A stretch of 64,000 nt of DNA from Hymenobacter jejuensis (GCF_006337165.1 NZ_CP040896.1:868001-932000); one strand, 5' to 3'. Shown: positions 7,905 to 17,043, counted from the stretch's first letter. Translations and numbers: made by a program. Notes: generated by a model not told the origin, from the letters alone.

Positions 7905-9341
7905 ATGATAACTACTCGTTCTTCTTGGTCGGCCGGTGCGGTCGTGTTGCTCTGCGCGTTGGCCGCGCCAGCTTTTGCCCAGCAGGTTACGCCGCAGGTG
8001 AGCGAGTTCATCAAGGTGAAGGCGGCCAGCGTGGCGCTCACCGACGTGAAGGTCATCGACGGCACCGGCAAGCCCGCGCGGCTGCACCAAACTGTGCTGC
8101 TCCGCGACGGCCTCATTGCCCAAGTTGGGCCCGTGAAGAAAGTAAAAATCCCCGCCGGCGCGGAAGTCATAAATGGCGCTGGCAAAACCCTAATTCCGGG
8201 GTTGGTGATGCTACACGAGCACCTGTACTATACCATGCCGATGGGCTCGTACTTCAACATTGCCCAGATGCCGTATTCGTTCCCGAGGCTGTATTTGGCC
8301 GGCGGCGCGACCACCATCCGGACGGCCGGCAGCATCGAACCCCAAACTGATCTGGCCATCAAGCGCATGATCGGGGAAGGCAAGCTCATTGGGCCGGACA
8401 TGGACGTGACCGCGCCCTACATCGAAGAACCGGCCCTGGATATTCCGGCCCTGAACACCATCAAAGGGCCCGAAGACGCCACGCGTACCACGGCCTATTG
8501 GGCCGACAAAGGCTGCACTTCCTTCAAGATGTACATGCACGTCACGAAGCCCGATTTGGCGGCTGTGGTGAAGGAAGCGCACCAGCGTAACCTGAAGGTT
8601 ACGGGGCATTTGTGCTCGCTTACCTACCGCGAAGCGGCCGAAATCGGCATCGACAATCTGGAGCACGGCTTCATGGCCAGCTCTGATTTCCAGGCGAATA
8701 AGCAGGAAAACATTGCCGACTATCCGGCCGCGCGCAAATCCTTACAAAACCTGCCGGCCAACAGCCCGGAAATGAAAAACCTGATTCAGTTTTTGATCAG
8801 CAAAAAAGTGGCGCTTACCTCCACGCTGCCGGTTTTTGAGCCCTATACCAACCGCGAAGTGGTGTTAGGCGGTGGTCTTTCGGCGCTGGTGCCAGCCGTG
8901 CAGGAGCGCGAAACCAAAACCTGGCAGCAAAACCAGCAGAAGGATTCGGCCAGCGTGGCCTTGTTTAAGAAAGAGTTGGCCTGGGAAAAGCAGTTTTACG
9001 ATGCGGGCGGGCTGCTCGTGTCGGGCACCGACCCGACGGGTGCGGGCCGCACCATTGCGGGCTACTCCAACCGCCGCCAGATCGAGTTGCTCGTGGAGGG
9101 CGGCTTTACGCCCGTGCAAGCCATCAAGATCAGCACGCTCAACGGCGCCATTTATCTTGGCCGCGAAAAAGAAATCGGCACTATCGAAGAAGGGAAAACG
9201 GCGGACTTGATCTTGATCAACGGCGACCCCGAACAGGACATCAAGCAAATCCGGAACATGGAAATCGTGTTCAAGAAAGGCATCGGATTCGATTCCCCGA
9301 AACTGTTCGAGTCGATGCAGGGCAAGGTTGGGCTTAATTAG
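7905..9341 (+). CDS. Secreted amidohydrolase-family protein
   Basis: A 478-residue protein with a signal peptide (cleavage after APAFAQ). The metal-site entry is HEH at residues 104-106 in GLVMLHEHLYY. Later family elements are GATTIRTAGS, CTSFKMYMHV with a candidate carbamylated or metal Lys, TGHLCSL, NLEHGF, VSGTDPTGAGR with the active-site Asp, and the C-terminal GKTADLILINGDPEQDIKQI strand. It belongs to the same broad superfamily as the protein at 898-2190 but is clearly divergent, with a longer middle part. A periplasmic hydrolase of amide or ester bonds is likely; the substrate is unknown. It starts 45 bp after the cyclophilin gene and may be cotranscribed with it. Confidence 0.85.
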   Translation: MITTRSSWSAGAVVLLCALAAPAFAQQVTPQVSEFIKVKAASVALTDVKVIDGTGKPARLHQTVLLRDGLIAQVGPVKKVKIPAGAEVINGAGKTLIPGLVMLHEHLYYTMPMGSYFNIAQMPYSFPRLYLAGGATTIRTAGSIEPQTDLAIKRMIGEGKLIGPDMDVTAPYIEEPALDIPALNTIKGPEDATRTTAYWADKGCTSFKMYMHVTKPDLAAVVKEAHQRNLKVTGHLCSLTYREAAEIGIDNLEHGFMASSDFQANKQENIADYPAARKSLQNLPANSPEMKNLIQFLISKKVALTSTLPVFEPYTNREVVLGGGLSALVPAVQERETKTWQQNQQKDSASVALFKKELAWEKQFYDAGGLLVSGTDPTGAGRTIAGYSNRRQIELLVEGGFTPVQAIKISTLNGAIYLGREKEIGTIEEGKTADLILINGDPEQDIKQIRNMEIVFKKGIGFDSPKLFESMQGKVGLN

Positions 9342-9358
9342 AAGCGCCGCCAAGCCTA

Positions 9359-9391
9359 AATACAACTACTTAATTAACAGATACTTATATA
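9359..9391. repeat. Copy of the dispersed AT-rich palindrome
   Basis: Core TTAATTAACAG at 9370-9380 with right arm ATACTTATA. It lies between the amidohydrolase stop and the GC-rich inverted repeat. Confidence 0.5.
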
Positions 9392-9393
9392 TA

Positions 9394-9446
9394 GTCCGTC
9401 ATCCAGAGCATTCTGCGCTTCGAGCAGAACGCTCTGGATGACGGAC
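9394..9446. repeat. Long inverted repeat with a partial third copy
   Basis: Two 23-bp arms (9394-9416 and 9424-9446) differ at one position and flank a 7-base loop; the arms begin GTCCGTCATCCAGAGC. A related degenerate copy (CGCAGAATGCGTTGGATGAC) follows at about 9470-9490. The position between convergent genes (stops 9341 and 9517) fits a terminator, but the extra copy and non-T-rich ends fit a REP-like repeat better. Confidence 0.7.
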
Positions 9447-9516
9447 GCGGGGTGGGTTTTGGCTTAGGTCGCAGAATGCGTTGGATGACGTTCTGAAGCT
9501 AGCTTCCAGAAGCGGC

Positions 9517-9975
9517 TTACTCGCGCCGAATACTGACCAACACTGTTTTTTGTTGGTCGCCGGGCTGTTCTTTGGTTAGCTCCTGTAGCTCTTGCCGGGT
9601 GTAGGGAACGCTTTTGGGAGCGAAAAAATCGGGGCTGGTTGCGATTGCATCGGGCGTAGCCACGGGCTGGCGGGCCGGGTGAAAATAGGCGCTATCAGGC
9701 GTGACGCGGTAAAGGCGATAGAAATAATAGCGCGTATCGGTAGAGCCGGTGGGCTGAAAACGAACCACGTACAGGTCGTTTACTTTGGGCTCGGCCATAA
9801 GATTTAAGTGGCTGGAGTCGGGCGGTGCAGCCGCCACAACCGGGGCTACAGCAGCGGGTTGGCTTTCGCTTGAGGTTTTGGCTTGTTGATTACATCCAGA
9901 TAATAAATTGATTATCAGTAGATTACTAAATAGCAAAATCTCTGGTGCCGACGAAAGATTGGGGAGTGAAAACAT
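9517..9975 (-). CDS. Small lipoprotein of unknown function
   Basis: A 152-residue protein with a lipoprotein signal and lipobox LLSGC (Cys28). After a Ser/Ala/Pro-rich linker comes a compact region (VNDLYVVRFQPTG, TRYYFYRLYRVTPDSAYFHP) that alternates hydrophobic and charged residues as in a small beta domain, then a Gln/Glu-rich helix. No family is recognised. The frame is open back to 10149 but would overlap the neighbouring peptidase gene; the ATG at 9975 places the signal peptide correctly. The signal peptide codons cover a copy of the dispersed AT-rich palindrome (9897-9929), an unusual coincidence that gives this stretch much lower GC than the rest of the gene. Confidence 0.7.
   Translation of the reverse strand: MFSLPNLSSAPEILLFSNLLIINLLSGCNQQAKTSSESQPAAVAPVVAAAPPDSSHLNLMAEPKVNDLYVVRFQPTGSTDTRYYFYRLYRVTPDSAYFHPARQPVATPDAIATSPDFFAPKSVPYTRQELQELTKEQPGDQQKTVLVSIRRE
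9897..9929. repeat. Copy of the dispersed AT-rich palindrome inside a coding region
   Basis: Core TTGATTATCAG at 9908-9918 with arms AGATAATAAA and TAGATTACT. On the minus strand it encodes the FSNLLIINLLS part of a lipoprotein signal peptide. It is the clearest copy located in a gene. Confidence 0.6.
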
Positions 9976-10086
9976 GCTACGCGGGATTAAGGAAGAAACC
10001 GCAAATAACGACTTACGCACGGATCGCGCCGCCAGGTCTGTCGGCGGAGCAAGCAACCGAGGTAGCCAGCCGATCCTTACCGCACG

Positions 10087-10121
10087 AAAAAAGGCAGCCA
10101 GCGATTGCCGACTGCCTTTTG
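10087..10121 (-). terminator. Intrinsic terminator after the first M13 peptidase gene
   Basis: On the minus strand AAAAGGCAG pairs with CTGCCTTTT, with a partly paired interior, followed by six T residues. It lies 22 bp after the stop codon. Confidence 0.7.
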
Positions 10122-10142
10122 CAAATAAAGCTTCAAGAAGGC

Positions 10143-12242
10143 TTACCAAATAAGCGCCCGGTTGCTTTCGCCGCGCACCATTTTCGAATCGTCTTTGCAG
10201 CTAAAAGCCTGGAAAAACTCCGGCATGTTTTGCAGCGGTCCGTTCACGCGGAATTGCTCCGGGGCGTGCGGATCGGTGAGCACCATGCGACGGAGCGCCT
10301 CGGGCCGCCGCTGCGAGCGCCAGCTTTGAGCATAAGCAATGAAGAAGCGCTGCTCGGGCGTGAAGCCGTCGTAGTTGACGCGGGGCTTGCCGGCGAGCTG
10401 TTTTTGCAAAGCCGTGTAGGCAATGCTTAAGCCGCCGAGATCGGCCAGGTTCTCGCCCATCGTGAGTTTGCCGTTGACGTGTAGCGAATCCAGGGGCGAG
10501 AAAGCATCAAACTGGCTCCCAACGACGGAAGCGCGCTGGGTAAACTTCTCAGCGTCTTCCTTGGTCCACCAATCTTTCAGGTTGCCCTCGGCATCGTACT
10601 GGCGGCCTTGGTCGTCAAAGCCGTGCGTCATCTCGTGGCCGATGGCGGCCCCAATGCTACCGTAATTGACGGCATCGTCGGCTTTGGCATCGAAATAGGG
10701 CGGCTGTAGAATGCCGGCCGGAAAGGCGATTTCGTTGCGGGCAGGGTTGTAATACGCGTTCACCGTGGGCGGCGTCATGCCCCATTCCGTCCGGTCGACC
10801 GGCTTGCCCAGCTTACCAACGTTTTCATTAAACGACCAGATGCGGGAGTTGATCACGTTCTGGGCATACGAATTGCGCGAGACGGTCAGGGCCGAATAAT
10901 CCTTCCATTTGTCGGGGTAGCCGATTTTTACGGTGAAAGCATTCAGCTTCTTCAACGCCTGCTCTTTGGTAGCGGCGCTCATCCACGTGTTGGCCTGAAT
11001 GTGCTCGGCGAAAGCGGCTTGCAGGTTACGCACCATTTCCAGCATCCGCTGCTTCGACTCCGGCGGAAAGGCCTTATCAACGTAGAGCTGGCCGAACGCT
11101 TCGCCCAGCGCAGCGTCGGTGGCGCGGAGCATGCGTTTCCAGCGGGGTTGCTGCTGTTGCGCGCCAGAAAGCAGTTTCTCGAAGGCGAAGTTCTCGTCGA
11201 CGTAGGCCTTCGGCAAAGCCGGCGTCATGGCGTTCACGAGGTGCCAGCGCAGGTAGGTTTTCCAGTCGCTGAGCGGCTCGGCTTTCAGCATCGTGCTGGC
11301 TTCTTTGAAGAACACGGGCTGCCCCACAATTACTTCCTTGGCCGCGCCCAGTTTGTCCTGAGCCAACACCGTCGGCAAGCCCAGATTCGGGAACTGCTGA
11401 CTGGCCTCGGCCACGGTCATTTTGTTATAGTTGGCGTAGGGGTCGCGCAATTCCACGCGCGTTTTCGACGCTTTGGCCAGCCGGGTTTCTAGGCGCACAA
11501 CGGTAGCCGCGTTCTTAGCCGCCGCTGCTTCGTTGTCGCCGAGCAGCCTGAACGTGTTCGTCAGGTGCGCGAGATAGGCGTTGCGAATGCTTTTGGAACG
11601 CGCATCATCTTTAAGGTAATAATCGCGGTCGGGCAGGCTTAGGCCGCCTTGGCTCATGGCTACGGCATACTGCGTACTGATTTTGGGGTCTTGCCGAACC
11701 CCCACACTAAACACCGAACCTGTGCGCAACATCTGTTGGCGGGCCAGTGCCGTTTGCAGCCCTTTCAGGTCTTTGATGGCGGCAATGCGGTCTAATTCGG
11801 GCTTAATCGGCGTAATACCAGCCTTTTCTATTGCGACCGAGTCCATGCCGGAACCGTAGTAGTCGCCTACTTTCTGGTTGTTGCTGCCTTTGGCCGCCGT
11901 ATGGTCGGTGGCGGCTTCTTCCAGAATTTGCCGCATAATGGCCTGGTTGCGGTCGCTTACTTCGTTGTCAACGCCCCAAGTCGTTTCGGAAGCCGGTATC
12001 TGGTTGTTTTTAAAGAAGTTACCGTTGGCGTATTGGAAGAAGTCGGCGCAGGGTGCTACCGACTTATCGAGGTACGCCAGGCCGAGGCCCTGGCCTTTCG
12101 CGACGGTTTCGGCTACCGGAGCCGGCGTAGTGGCAGCGGCCGGAGCCGTGGCCGTAGCACTGGGGTTGCTGGTGGCGCAGCCCGCAATAGCCCACCCAGC
12201 TACTGCTATAGTGGCCAGAGTCAGGCGAGGTTGTCTGATCAT
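10143..12242 (-). CDS. M13-family (neprilysin-like) zinc metallopeptidase, lipoprotein, copy 1 of 4
   Basis: A 699-residue protein with lipobox AIAGC near residue 22, so it is probably envelope-anchored. The M13 catalytic set is complete: HEMTH (536-540) for two zinc ligands and the catalytic Glu, third ligand Glu597 in GENLADLGG, upstream NAYYNPARNEIAFPAGI substrate-binding segment, and the terminal Cys...Trp ending. The N-terminal domain starts at VAPCADFFQYANGNF, as in family members. M13 enzymes cleave oligopeptides on the amino side of hydrophobic residues. This is the most divergent of four consecutive paralogues, all on the minus strand, with its own leader region and terminator. Confidence 0.94.
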   Translation of the reverse strand: MIRQPRLTLATIAVAGWAIAGCATSNPSATATAPAAATTPAPVAETVAKGQGLGLAYLDKSVAPCADFFQYANGNFFKNNQIPASETTWGVDNEVSDRNQAIMRQILEEAATDHTAAKGSNNQKVGDYYGSGMDSVAIEKAGITPIKPELDRIAAIKDLKGLQTALARQQMLRTGSVFSVGVRQDPKISTQYAVAMSQGGLSLPDRDYYLKDDARSKSIRNAYLAHLTNTFRLLGDNEAAAAKNAATVVRLETRLAKASKTRVELRDPYANYNKMTVAEASQQFPNLGLPTVLAQDKLGAAKEVIVGQPVFFKEASTMLKAEPLSDWKTYLRWHLVNAMTPALPKAYVDENFAFEKLLSGAQQQQPRWKRMLRATDAALGEAFGQLYVDKAFPPESKQRMLEMVRNLQAAFAEHIQANTWMSAATKEQALKKLNAFTVKIGYPDKWKDYSALTVSRNSYAQNVINSRIWSFNENVGKLGKPVDRTEWGMTPPTVNAYYNPARNEIAFPAGILQPPYFDAKADDAVNYGSIGAAIGHEMTHGFDDQGRQYDAEGNLKDWWTKEDAEKFTQRASVVGSQFDAFSPLDSLHVNGKLTMGENLADLGGLSIAYTALQKQLAGKPRVNYDGFTPEQRFFIAYAQSWRSQRRPEALRRMVLTDPHAPEQFRVNGPLQNMPEFFQAFSCKDDSKMVRGESNRALIW

Positions 12243-12305
12243 GAAAATGAGAGTTATGCTACCAAAAAATTAAAGTCCGAAACGGTAAGAGCCAACCGGA
12301 TTTTA

Positions 12306-12338
12306 TTTATAATCTACTTATAATCAAATAATTATAAA
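12306..12338. repeat. Copy of the dispersed AT-rich palindrome
   Basis: TTTATAATCTACTTA, then TAA, then TCAAATAATTATAAA: two 15-base arms with a 3-base spacer. It lies 64 bp upstream of M13 copy 1. Confidence 0.65.
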
Positions 12339-12384
12339 AAAAGCTCAATTTGTCTTCTTACGGGCTACATGCATGGTCTTACGG

Positions 12385-12418
12385 AAAGGGCGGCTCGTTG
12401 CACACGAACCGCCCTTTT
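12385..12418 (-). terminator. Hairpin after M13 copy 2
   Basis: AAAGGGCGGCTCGT pairs with ACGAACCGCCCTTT (one mismatch) around a short loop. It lies 26 bp after the stop at 12444; the T-run is short, so termination may be incomplete. Confidence 0.6.
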
Positions 12419-12443
12419 CATGTAACCATAAAGGCAAAATAAC

Positions 12444-14546
12444 TTACCAAATGCGCGCGCGCTTGGCTTGGGCGCGGGCCATTTTGGCGTCTTCCTTACA
12501 GCCAAAGGCTTCGTAAAACTGCGGCATGTTTTGCAGCGGGCCGTTGGTGCGGAACTGCTCCGGCGAGTGCGGGTCAGTCAGAATCAACTGGCGCAGATAC
12601 TCCGGCCGGCTGGTGTTGCGCCAAATTTGGGCCCACGACAAAAAGAACCGCTGATCGGCCGTAAAGCCATCGATTTTGGTTTTGGGCTTGCCGGCCATGG
12701 CTTTTTGCATGGCTGTGTACGCGATGTTGAGGCCGCCGAGGTCGGCCAGGTTCTCGCCCATCGTCAGCTTGCCGTTGACGTACACCGAGTCGAGCGGCGA
12801 GAACGCACTGAACTGCTCATCTACTAGCGCGGCACGTTGGGTGAATTTGGCGGCGTCTTCCTTGGTCCACCAATCCTTCAGGTTGCCTTCGGCGTCGTAC
12901 TGGCGGCCTTGGTCGTCGAAACCGTGCGTCATTTCGTGCCCGATCACCGCCCCGATACCTCCATAATTGACGGCATCATCAGCATTGGGGTCGAAGAACG
13001 GCGGTTGCAGGATGCCGGCCGGGAACACAATCTCGTTCATCGATGGGTTGTAGTAGGCATTCACCGTGGGCGGCGTCATGCCCCATTCCGTCCGGTCGAC
13101 CGGCTTACCGAACTTCTTCACGTTGTCGTTGTAGCTCCACTGCCGCGCGTTCAGCACGTTTTGCAGGTACGAGTCGCGGCTGATAGTTAGCGCCGAATAG
13201 TCCTTCCATTTATCCGGATAGCCGATTTTCACCGTGAAGGCGTTGAGCTTTTTGAGCGCTTGCTCTTTAGTGGCAGCGCTCATCCAGTCGAGGCTCTTGA
13301 TGTGTTCCTCAAAAGCCGCTTTCAGGTTATTTACCAAGTTCAGCGCCTTTTGCTTGGCTTCCGGCGGGAACGCTTTGTCAACGTAGAGTTGGCCAAATGC
13401 CTCACCCAGCGAGTTATCCGTGGAGCGAATCATGCGCTTCCAACGGGGTTGTTGCTGCTTGGCGCCGCGCAACACCTGCGTGAAGCGAAACGACTCCTGA
13501 TCGTAGGCTTTCGGCAACGCCGACGCCACCGACGTCACCAAGTGCCAGCGCATGTACGTCTTCCAGTCGGCCACGGGCTCGGTTTTCAGCATCGTGCTTA
13601 CTTCCTTGAAGAAAACCGGCTGGCCCACAATCACTTCTTTCGCCGGCGCCAGATTTAGCTGGCCGAGCAGGCCCGTCAGGCCCAGATTCGGGAACTGTTG
13701 GTTGGCTTGCGCCACCGTCATTTTGTTGTAGTTGGCGTTCGGGTCGCGCAGCTCCACGCGGCTTTTCGAGGCTTTCGCCAGCCGCGTTTCGATGCGCATG
13801 ACCGTTTCGGTGTTCTTGCTGGCCGTGGCGGCGTTGTCGCCGAGCAGCTTAAACATGTTGGTCAGGTAGGTGCGGTAGGCCGCCCGGACGGTTTTGGAGC
13901 GGGTGTCGTTTTTGAGGTAGTAATCGCGGTCGCCTATGCCCAGGCCGCCCTGATACAGAAATACGGCGTACTGCGTGCTGATCTTGTCGTCCTGACCCAC
14001 GCCCACAAAGCCCAGCGCACCGGTTTGCAGCTTTTCTTGCCGTGCCAGCACGGTTTGGAGATCTTTCAGCGTTTTGACGGCGGCAATGCGATCCAGTTCC
14101 GGCTTGAGCGGCGCGATCCCGATTTTCTCAATCGCCATCGTGTCCATGCCGGTGGCGAAATAGTCGCCCACTTTCTGGTCGTTGCTGCCTTTGGCGGCCG
14201 ACTGCGATTTGGAAGCGGCTTCCTCCAGAATCTGGCGCATCACGGCCAAGTTGTTGTCCGACAGTACATCGAAGCTGCCCCACGACGATTCAGCCGGTGG
14301 TATCGGATTGTTTTTCAGCCAATTGCCATTGGCATACTGAAAGAAGTCGTCGCACGGCGACACCGACGGATCAATGTTGGCGACCGCAATGCCGACTCCT
14401 TTCACCGTGGCTTCTTCGGCCGCGGCAGTTGCAGGGGCAGTGGTAGCACCCGAATCCACGGTAGCAGCCGGCTTCGACGAGCTACAGCTCGCCAGCGAAA
14501 GGCCTGCTGCCACTATGGCTAACGTTATAGTATTTCTGTTTTTCAT
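12444..14546 (-). CDS. M13-family zinc metallopeptidase, lipoprotein, copy 2 of 4
   Basis: A 700-residue paralogue of its neighbours. The signal peptide has lipobox SLASC, then a Thr/Ala/Pro-rich linker and the N-terminal motif VSPCDDFFQYANGNW. HEMTH is at 537-541 and the third zinc ligand is Glu598. NAYYNPSMNEIVFPAGI and the C-terminal GCKEDAKMARAQAKRARIW are present, so the enzyme should be active. Long stretches are shared word for word with copies 1, 3 and 4, including LNAFTVKIGYPDKWKDYSAL, while the N-terminal linker and substrate-facing segments vary. Tandem duplication followed by divergence is the simplest origin. It probably degrades peptides in the periplasm or at the cell surface. 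Confidence 0.94.
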   Translation of the reverse strand: MKNRNTITLAIVAAGLSLASCSSSKPAATVDSGATTAPATAAAEEATVKGVGIAVANIDPSVSPCDDFFQYANGNWLKNNPIPPAESSWGSFDVLSDNNLAVMRQILEEAASKSQSAAKGSNDQKVGDYFATGMDTMAIEKIGIAPLKPELDRIAAVKTLKDLQTVLARQEKLQTGALGFVGVGQDDKISTQYAVFLYQGGLGIGDRDYYLKNDTRSKTVRAAYRTYLTNMFKLLGDNAATASKNTETVMRIETRLAKASKSRVELRDPNANYNKMTVAQANQQFPNLGLTGLLGQLNLAPAKEVIVGQPVFFKEVSTMLKTEPVADWKTYMRWHLVTSVASALPKAYDQESFRFTQVLRGAKQQQPRWKRMIRSTDNSLGEAFGQLYVDKAFPPEAKQKALNLVNNLKAAFEEHIKSLDWMSAATKEQALKKLNAFTVKIGYPDKWKDYSALTISRDSYLQNVLNARQWSYNDNVKKFGKPVDRTEWGMTPPTVNAYYNPSMNEIVFPAGILQPPFFDPNADDAVNYGGIGAVIGHEMTHGFDDQGRQYDAEGNLKDWWTKEDAAKFTQRAALVDEQFSAFSPLDSVYVNGKLTMGENLADLGGLNIAYTAMQKAMAGKPKTKIDGFTADQRFFLSWAQIWRNTSRPEYLRQLILTDPHSPEQFRTNGPLQNMPQFYEAFGCKEDAKMARAQAKRARIW

Positions 14547-14605
14547 GAAAAAATGAGGTTGGGTGGCTGAATGTAAGCAACGGCGTTGCAGAAATCATAG
14601 ATACT

Positions 14606-14638
14606 TATACAACTCATTAATAATCAGTTATTTATATA
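14606..14638. repeat. Copy of the dispersed AT-rich palindrome, with an extra half copy
   Basis: Core TTAATAATCAG at 14617-14627, right arm TTATTTATATAA. An additional half element (TAGATACTTATAC) abuts it on the left at about 14598-14610. It is 60-90 bp upstream of M13 copy 2. Confidence 0.6.
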
Positions 14639-14756
14639 AACATATGTCGTACGATAATATCAAGCGCTAGGCAAAGCAATCTGCTATGATGGCTGCCAGC
14701 AATCCGGTCGGCTTTCTACTTATTTCTTCGCTCCCGTTTGTCATCTTAAGTCTCAA

Positions 14757-14793
14757 TAAAAAAGGTGATCTACGCAAAGCAGACCACCTTTTA
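14757..14793 (-). terminator. Intrinsic terminator after M13 copy 3
   Basis: On the minus strand AAAAGGTGGTCT pairs with AGATCACCTTTT and is followed by a T-run. It lies 30 bp after the stop codon. Confidence 0.75.
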
Positions 14794-14820
14794 AATAATT
14801 GATTATCAGGAATTTATATT
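14788..14820. repeat. Copy of the dispersed AT-rich palindrome
   Basis: Core TTGATTATCAG at 14799-14809, right arm GAATTTATATT. It lies wholly in the 3' gap between M13 copy 3 and its terminator, so it would be transcribed as part of that mRNA tail. Confidence 0.6.
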
Positions 14821-14822
14821 AT

Positions 14823-16934
14823 TTACCAGATCTTAGCGCGATCGGCGGCGGCACGCATCATTTTCGAGTTTTCTTTGCAGCCAAAGGCTTCGTAGAACTG
14901 CGGCATGTTCATGAGCGGGCCGATGACGCGGTACTGACCCGGCGAGTGCGGGTCGGTGAGGATACGCTGGCGCAGGGCTTCGGGGCGCATCTGGCTGCGC
15001 CACACTTGCGCGTAGCCCAGGAAAAAGCGCTGCTCGGGCGTGAAGCCGTCGTAGTTGACGCGGGGCTTGCCGGCGATGGCCTTCTGCATGGCCGTATACG
15101 CAATGTTGAGACCACCGAGGTCGGCTAGGTTCTCGCCCATCGTCAGCTTGCCGTTGATGTGCAAGGAATCCAAGGGCATGAAGGCGTCGAACTGCTTGCC
15201 CACCACATCGGCGCGCTGCGTGAATTTGGCGGCATCTTCTTTCGTCCACCAGTCGCGCAGGTTGCCTTGCGCATCGTATTGGCGGCCTTGGTCGTCGAAA
15301 CCGTGGGTCATCTCGTGCCCAATTACCACCCCAATAGCACCATAGTTGACGGCATCATCAGCCTTCGGATCGAAGAACGGCGGGTGCAGGATGCCGGCCG
15401 GGAACACGATTTCGTTCATCGGCGGATTGTAGTAGGCGTTCACCGTCGGCGGCGTCATGCCCCACTCGCCCCGATCAATGGGCTTGCCCAGCTTTTTGGC
15501 TTCGTCATTCGAGGCCCAAATGCGGGAGTTGAGCACGTTCTTCAGGTACGAATCACGAGTGATCGTCAGGGCTGAATAGTCCTTCCATTTGTCAGGGTAG
15601 CCGATTTTCACGGTGAAGGCATTCAGCTTCTTGAGCGCTTCCGCCTTGGTTGCAGCACTCATCCAGTCGCTTTGCTGAATGTGCTCGGCAAAGGCCGCTT
15701 TCAGGTTATTAACTAGCTCTAGTGCTTTGGCTTTGGCTTCCGGCGGAAAGGCTTTGTCGACATACACTTGGCCAAAGGCTTCGCCCAATGCATTGTCCGT
15801 GGAGCGCAGCATGCGTTTCCAACGCGGCTGCTGTTGCTTGACGCCGCTGAGGACTTGCGAATAACGGAACTGCTCGTCGCTGTAGGCTTTGGGCAGGGCG
15901 CCTGCCACGGAGCTCACCAAATGCCAGCGCATGTACGTCTTCCAGTCGTTGAGCGGCTCGGTTTTGAGCATTGCGTTGGCTTCCTTCAGGAAAGCTGGCT
16001 GGCCCACAATCACTTCCTTGGCCGCGCCCAGGTTGGTTTGGGCAAGCAGCGTCGGGATGCCCAGGTTCGGGAACTGCTTTTGCAGCTCGGCCACGGTCAT
16101 CTTGTTGTAGTTGGCGTAGGGGTCGCGCAATTCCACGCGGGTTTTCGAAGCTTTCGCCAGCCGCGTTTCGATGCGCATAATGGCGGCGGCCTCTTTGGCG
16201 GCTGTCGCCTCGCTCTCGCCCATGAGCTTAAACGTGTTGGTGATGTAGGTCACGTAGGCCGCACGAATGGCTTTCGAACGTGCATCATCCTTGAGATAAT
16301 AATCGCGGTCGGGCAGGCCCAAGCCGCCTTGGCGAAACTGCACCGCATATTGCGTGCTGTTCTTTTCGTCTTGCCCAACGCCCATGTTGAGCACCGAACC
16401 CGTGCTCAGCATTTGCTGGCGGGCTAAGGCAGTTTGCAGCCCTTTGAGGTCTTTAATGGCGTCGATGCGGGCCAACTCGGGCTTCAAGGGCGTGATGCCC
16501 GCTTTCTCGATGGCCATCGAATCCATGGCCGAGGCGTAGTAGTCGCCTACTTTTTGGGTGTTGCTGCCTTTGGCCGCCGTAGTAGCCTGATTAGCAACAT
16601 CATTCAGAATATCGTGCATGACAGCCGTATTCCGATCGATGAGCTCATTAAAGCTGCCCCAGCCGGTTTCGGAGGCCGGGATCTGGTCTTTTTTCAGCCA
16701 GTTGCCGCTGGAATAATGGAAAAAATCGTCGCACGGCGACACCGACGGATCGATGTTGGCGACGTCAATGCCGACGCCTTTCACGGCGGGTTCAGCGGCT
16801 GGCGCAGCTGTTGCAGCCGGAGCGCTGTCTGCTGCTGGGGCGGTGGTAGCCGCCGTTTTCGACGAGCTACAGCTCGCCAAGGTCAAACCCATAACGGCCA
16901 CGGCGGCCAGGGTCAGACTATTTCGGTTTTTCAT
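14823..16934 (-). CDS. M13-family zinc metallopeptidase, lipoprotein, copy 3 of 4
   Basis: A 703-residue paralogue with lipobox TLASC and an Ala/Pro-rich linker of about 30 residues, then VSPCDDFFHYSSGNWLKK. HEMTH lies at 540-544 and the third zinc ligand at Glu601; NAYYNPPMNEIVFPAGILHP replaces the Gln of the sister enzymes by His. The C-terminus ends RAAADRAKIW. The order of domains equals that of neprilysin. It sits between copies 2 and 4 with its own terminator and about 170 bp before the next gene, suggesting independent promoters rather than one operon. Function by family is hydrolysis of short peptides; the four enzymes may differ in specificity. Confidence 0.94.
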   Translation of the reverse strand: MKNRNSLTLAAVAVMGLTLASCSSSKTAATTAPAADSAPAATAAPAAEPAVKGVGIDVANIDPSVSPCDDFFHYSSGNWLKKDQIPASETGWGSFNELIDRNTAVMHDILNDVANQATTAAKGSNTQKVGDYYASAMDSMAIEKAGITPLKPELARIDAIKDLKGLQTALARQQMLSTGSVLNMGVGQDEKNSTQYAVQFRQGGLGLPDRDYYLKDDARSKAIRAAYVTYITNTFKLMGESEATAAKEAAAIMRIETRLAKASKTRVELRDPYANYNKMTVAELQKQFPNLGIPTLLAQTNLGAAKEVIVGQPAFLKEANAMLKTEPLNDWKTYMRWHLVSSVAGALPKAYSDEQFRYSQVLSGVKQQQPRWKRMLRSTDNALGEAFGQVYVDKAFPPEAKAKALELVNNLKAAFAEHIQQSDWMSAATKAEALKKLNAFTVKIGYPDKWKDYSALTITRDSYLKNVLNSRIWASNDEAKKLGKPIDRGEWGMTPPTVNAYYNPPMNEIVFPAGILHPPFFDPKADDAVNYGAIGVVIGHEMTHGFDDQGRQYDAQGNLRDWWTKEDAAKFTQRADVVGKQFDAFMPLDSLHINGKLTMGENLADLGGLNIAYTAMQKAIAGKPRVNYDGFTPEQRFFLGYAQVWRSQMRPEALRQRILTDPHSPGQYRVIGPLMNMPQFYEAFGCKENSKMMRAAADRAKIW

Positions 16935-17043
16935 GGGTGGAATACGTGTGGATTAGGAAACCAGAAAAGAAAGATAAGTAGAATCTGAGCACACCCCTGA
17001 AGGCTTCGACTGCTCATTTTCTAAAATTAATCATATCGAAACA

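Noticed and set aside
9976..10149. Extended N-terminus of the small lipoprotein
   Set aside because: Would overlap the end of M13 copy 1 and its terminator, and would bury the lipoprotein signal.
13698..14522. 274-residue plus-strand frame opposite M13 copy 2
   Set aside because: Antisense shadow; a similar shadow of equal length appears opposite copy 4 (18368-19192) because the sense genes are paralogous.
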